Shown here piece by piece: positions 5,786 to 7,378 of a DNA stretch of 7,378 nt; the stretch's first letter is position 1; each line of letters starts with the position of its first letter. Origin of the DNA: Thermoplasmata archaeon (GTDB lineage Archaea > Thermoplasmatota > Thermoplasmata > Thermoplasmatales > Thermoplasmataceae); contig JAJZXT010000006.1 in assembly GCA_021806355.1 (NCBI GenBank), positions 1 through 7,378 of the forward strand, given 5' to 3'. The notes under the pieces were generated by a model that worked only from the letters and a program-made list of their open reading frames with translations, searched no databases and was not told the DNA's origin. A program made the translations under genes and the position numbers.

Positions 5786-7378
5786 ATGGTATTTTACAAA
5801 CATGCGCCAGACATCATGGGTAACGAATTTCTTTTTGTTTCCAATGACAAGATCTGGGTAGGTGATTTGAATAGTGGAACCTCAAGAGTTGTAGTGTCCA
5901 ATGAAGGCATAATAAATAATGCAAGATTTTCTCCAGACGGAAATAAGATAATTTTCAGGTCAATGCGGGGTAAGGATGCATCGCTAGCCGATCTGTATAT
6001 GTATGATAGGGTCGGTGGCATTGTCAAAAGAGTTACTTTCCTTAACGGTAAAAGTGTCCCGAGAAGAATGTTCACAGATATAGCAGGATGGAAAGGGAGT
6101 ACACCTATCATCTCAACAGATGCTATGTCATCCTTTGGGGCACTTACCTTCTTTTATGAACTTGATGCAGACACGCTCAACCTGAGTCCCCTCAATCTTG
6201 GCCCCGGTTCTCACATAATGTTCCATGGAGACGATTTGGTAATAGGAAGATATACATACGATATGCCACACTGGAAGGGTTATAAAGGTGGAACCAGAGG
6301 TGTTATCTGGTCAGGAAAACAGGGAGGCAAATTCAGCAAGATAGTAGATCTGGATGGGCATGTGTCATCCCCATGCATCCTTAAAGATAGGGTCTTCTTT
6401 GTTTCCGATCACGAGGGAACTGGACAGATATATTCCATTGGAATAAACGGAGGAAAATTGACAAAGCATTCAGACTTCAAGACATATTATCCGAGGCATC
6501 TTTCATCCAATGGGGTACTACTTATGTATTCAATGGGTGGAGAGCTATTCACACTGAACCCTGAAAAAAAAGAGGAGAAGAGGCTGGAGATCAGGATGAG
6601 TTCCGGGATAACTGTTCCCAGACCAAAGTTTCCGGATCCTGCAAATTATCTTGAGGAATATTCCCTGAACGGAAACGATGATACATATGGATTCGTCCTT
6701 AGAGGGAAGGGTGTCTTTACATCGGAAGAAATGGCTCCACAGTTACATATCCCATCACACGGAAGAGTTAGGCTGATCAGGTTCCTGGATGAAAAAAGGA
6801 TCTCTTACGTAAGGCAGGATAAGGATGGAGAATTTCTATGCATTTCTGAAATTTCAGATCTGTCGAAGCACACTCAGCTGGAGAAAAACATTGGATTGAT
6901 AGATAACATATTTCCCTCACCGGATGGAAAGAAGATAGCGGTGACAAATATCCTGTTTGAACTTTATATGGTAAACCTGGAGAATATGTCATGCGATCTG
7001 GTTGATGAAAGTGAAGCTGGAAAGATAAGGGATGTTGCATGGTCAAGTGACTCCAGCAGGATTGCGTATACGTTCCCGTACATGACTGGAGGATTCGGGC
7101 AGAGAGACGGTTCCATTGTTAAAAGTGCAATCCTTGATAAGATGGAGAAGAAGGAAGTAACAGAGAGAACAGCTAATGATTACTCACCATCCTTCGATCC
7201 ATCCGGTTCCTATCTTTATTACCTTTCTGATAGAACGTTTGATCCAGTGGAGGACAGGGCAACTTTCAACTATTCGTTCCCCCTGATGACCAGACCGTAT
7301 TACCTGAAGATGGACGATAGAGAGTTTTCACCTACGGTCAGGATACCTGAAGCAATGAAATTAAAACCAGAGAGGGAG
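5786..7378 (+). CDS. tri: Tricorn protease, N-terminal propeller half (cut by window edge)
   Basis: Tricorn is a giant cytosolic self-compartmentalising serine protease that trims 6-12-residue peptides released by the proteasome to di- to tetrapeptides; F1-F3 aminopeptidases finish the job in Thermoplasma. The 531 visible codons match the start of the roughly 1070-residue Thermoplasma protein as I recall it: INNARFSPDG (43-52), RRMFTDIAG, NLGPGSHI (137-144), PHWKGYKGGTRG (161-172), HVSSP (192-196), YYPRHL (234-239) and YLYYLSDRTFDP (476-487). Repeated short blade motifs such as FSPDG indicate beta-propeller structure: a first, six-bladed propeller to about residue 280, then most of the seven-bladed one that forms the substrate channel. 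The PDZ domain and the catalytic Ser-His-Ser-Glu residues would lie beyond position 7378. The frame is open to the last base with no stop, so this is an edge truncation, not a broken gene. The start is set by the TATA box and by alignment with the family N-terminus. Confidence 0.96.
   Translation, partial: MVFYKHAPDIMGNEFLFVSNDKIWVGDLNSGTSRVVVSNEGIINNARFSPDGNKIIFRSMRGKDASLADLYMYDRVGGIVKRVTFLNGKSVPRRMFTDIAGWKGSTPIISTDAMSSFGALTFFYELDADTLNLSPLNLGPGSHIMFHGDDLVIGRYTYDMPHWKGYKGGTRGVIWSGKQGGKFSKIVDLDGHVSSPCILKDRVFFVSDHEGTGQIYSIGINGGKLTKHSDFKTYYPRHLSSNGVLLMYSMGGELFTLNPEKKEEKRLEIRMSSGITVPRPKFPDPANYLEEYSLNGNDDTYGFVLRGKGVFTSEEMAPQLHIPSHGRVRLIRFLDEKRISYVRQDKDGEFLCISEISDLSKHTQLEKNIGLIDNIFPSPDGKKIAVTNILFELYMVNLENMSCDLVDESEAGKIRDVAWSSDSSRIAYTFPYMTGGFGQRDGSIVKSAILDKMEKKEVTERTANDYSPSFDPSGSYLYYLSDRTFDPVEDRATFNYSFPLMTRPYYLKMDDREFSPTVRIPEAMKLKPERE

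Noticed and set aside
5794..6111. Open frame of 105 codons on the minus strand
   Set aside because: Antisense to the beginning of tri, which matches tricorn protease from its first residues.
1..7378. CRISPR array, tRNA or rRNA gene, prophage or novel multi-gene defence system
   Set aside because: No regularly spaced direct repeats, no tRNA cloverleaf or rRNA motifs, and no cluster of small accessory genes were seen. Apart from the IS remnant all coding space belongs to three recognisable genes.

Overview
The window most likely comes from a heterotrophic, acidophilic archaeon of the Thermoplasmatales (Thermoplasma/Ferroplasma/Cuniculiplasma relatives). The reasons are a tricorn protease closely matching the Thermoplasma type, a secreted acid-protease-type protein with a thermopsin-like segment and very many N-glycosylation sequons, AT-rich TATA boxes about 23-24 nt upstream of start codons with no Shine-Dalgarno sequence (leaderless transcription), and an archaeal-style IS200/IS605 remnant. 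The genus cannot be fixed from the sequence alone.

Layout: positions 1-130 hold promoters, a TATA box for purH and a possible divergent one for a gene lying off the left edge. purH (131-1600, +) encodes the bifunctional enzyme of the last two steps of IMP synthesis. It converges, with only 2 bp between stop codons, on a large S53 (sedolisin/kumamolisin-type) protease gene (1603-4989, -). That protein has a signal peptide, an activation prodomain, a complete Glu/Asp/Asp/Ser catalytic set, a thermopsin-like segment, a small beta domain and a C-terminal membrane anchor. Directly upstream of its promoter is a decayed IS200/IS605-family element (about 5024-5680, -). Both subterminal palindromes remain, but the tnpA and tnpB remnants are joined by a large internal deletion. 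After a short promoter region, tri (tricorn protease, +) starts at 5786 and runs off the right edge; only its propeller half (531 codons) is inside the window.

Two of the three intact genes belong to peptide catabolism. The S53 protein would cut proteins outside the cell at low pH, and tricorn would shorten oligopeptides in the cytosol. purH is an unrelated housekeeping gene. I see no RNA gene, CRISPR array, prophage or obvious new multi-gene system. The most interesting points are the S53-thermopsin domain combination and the deleted IS element, whose right end (possible orphan omega-RNA) touches the protease promoter.
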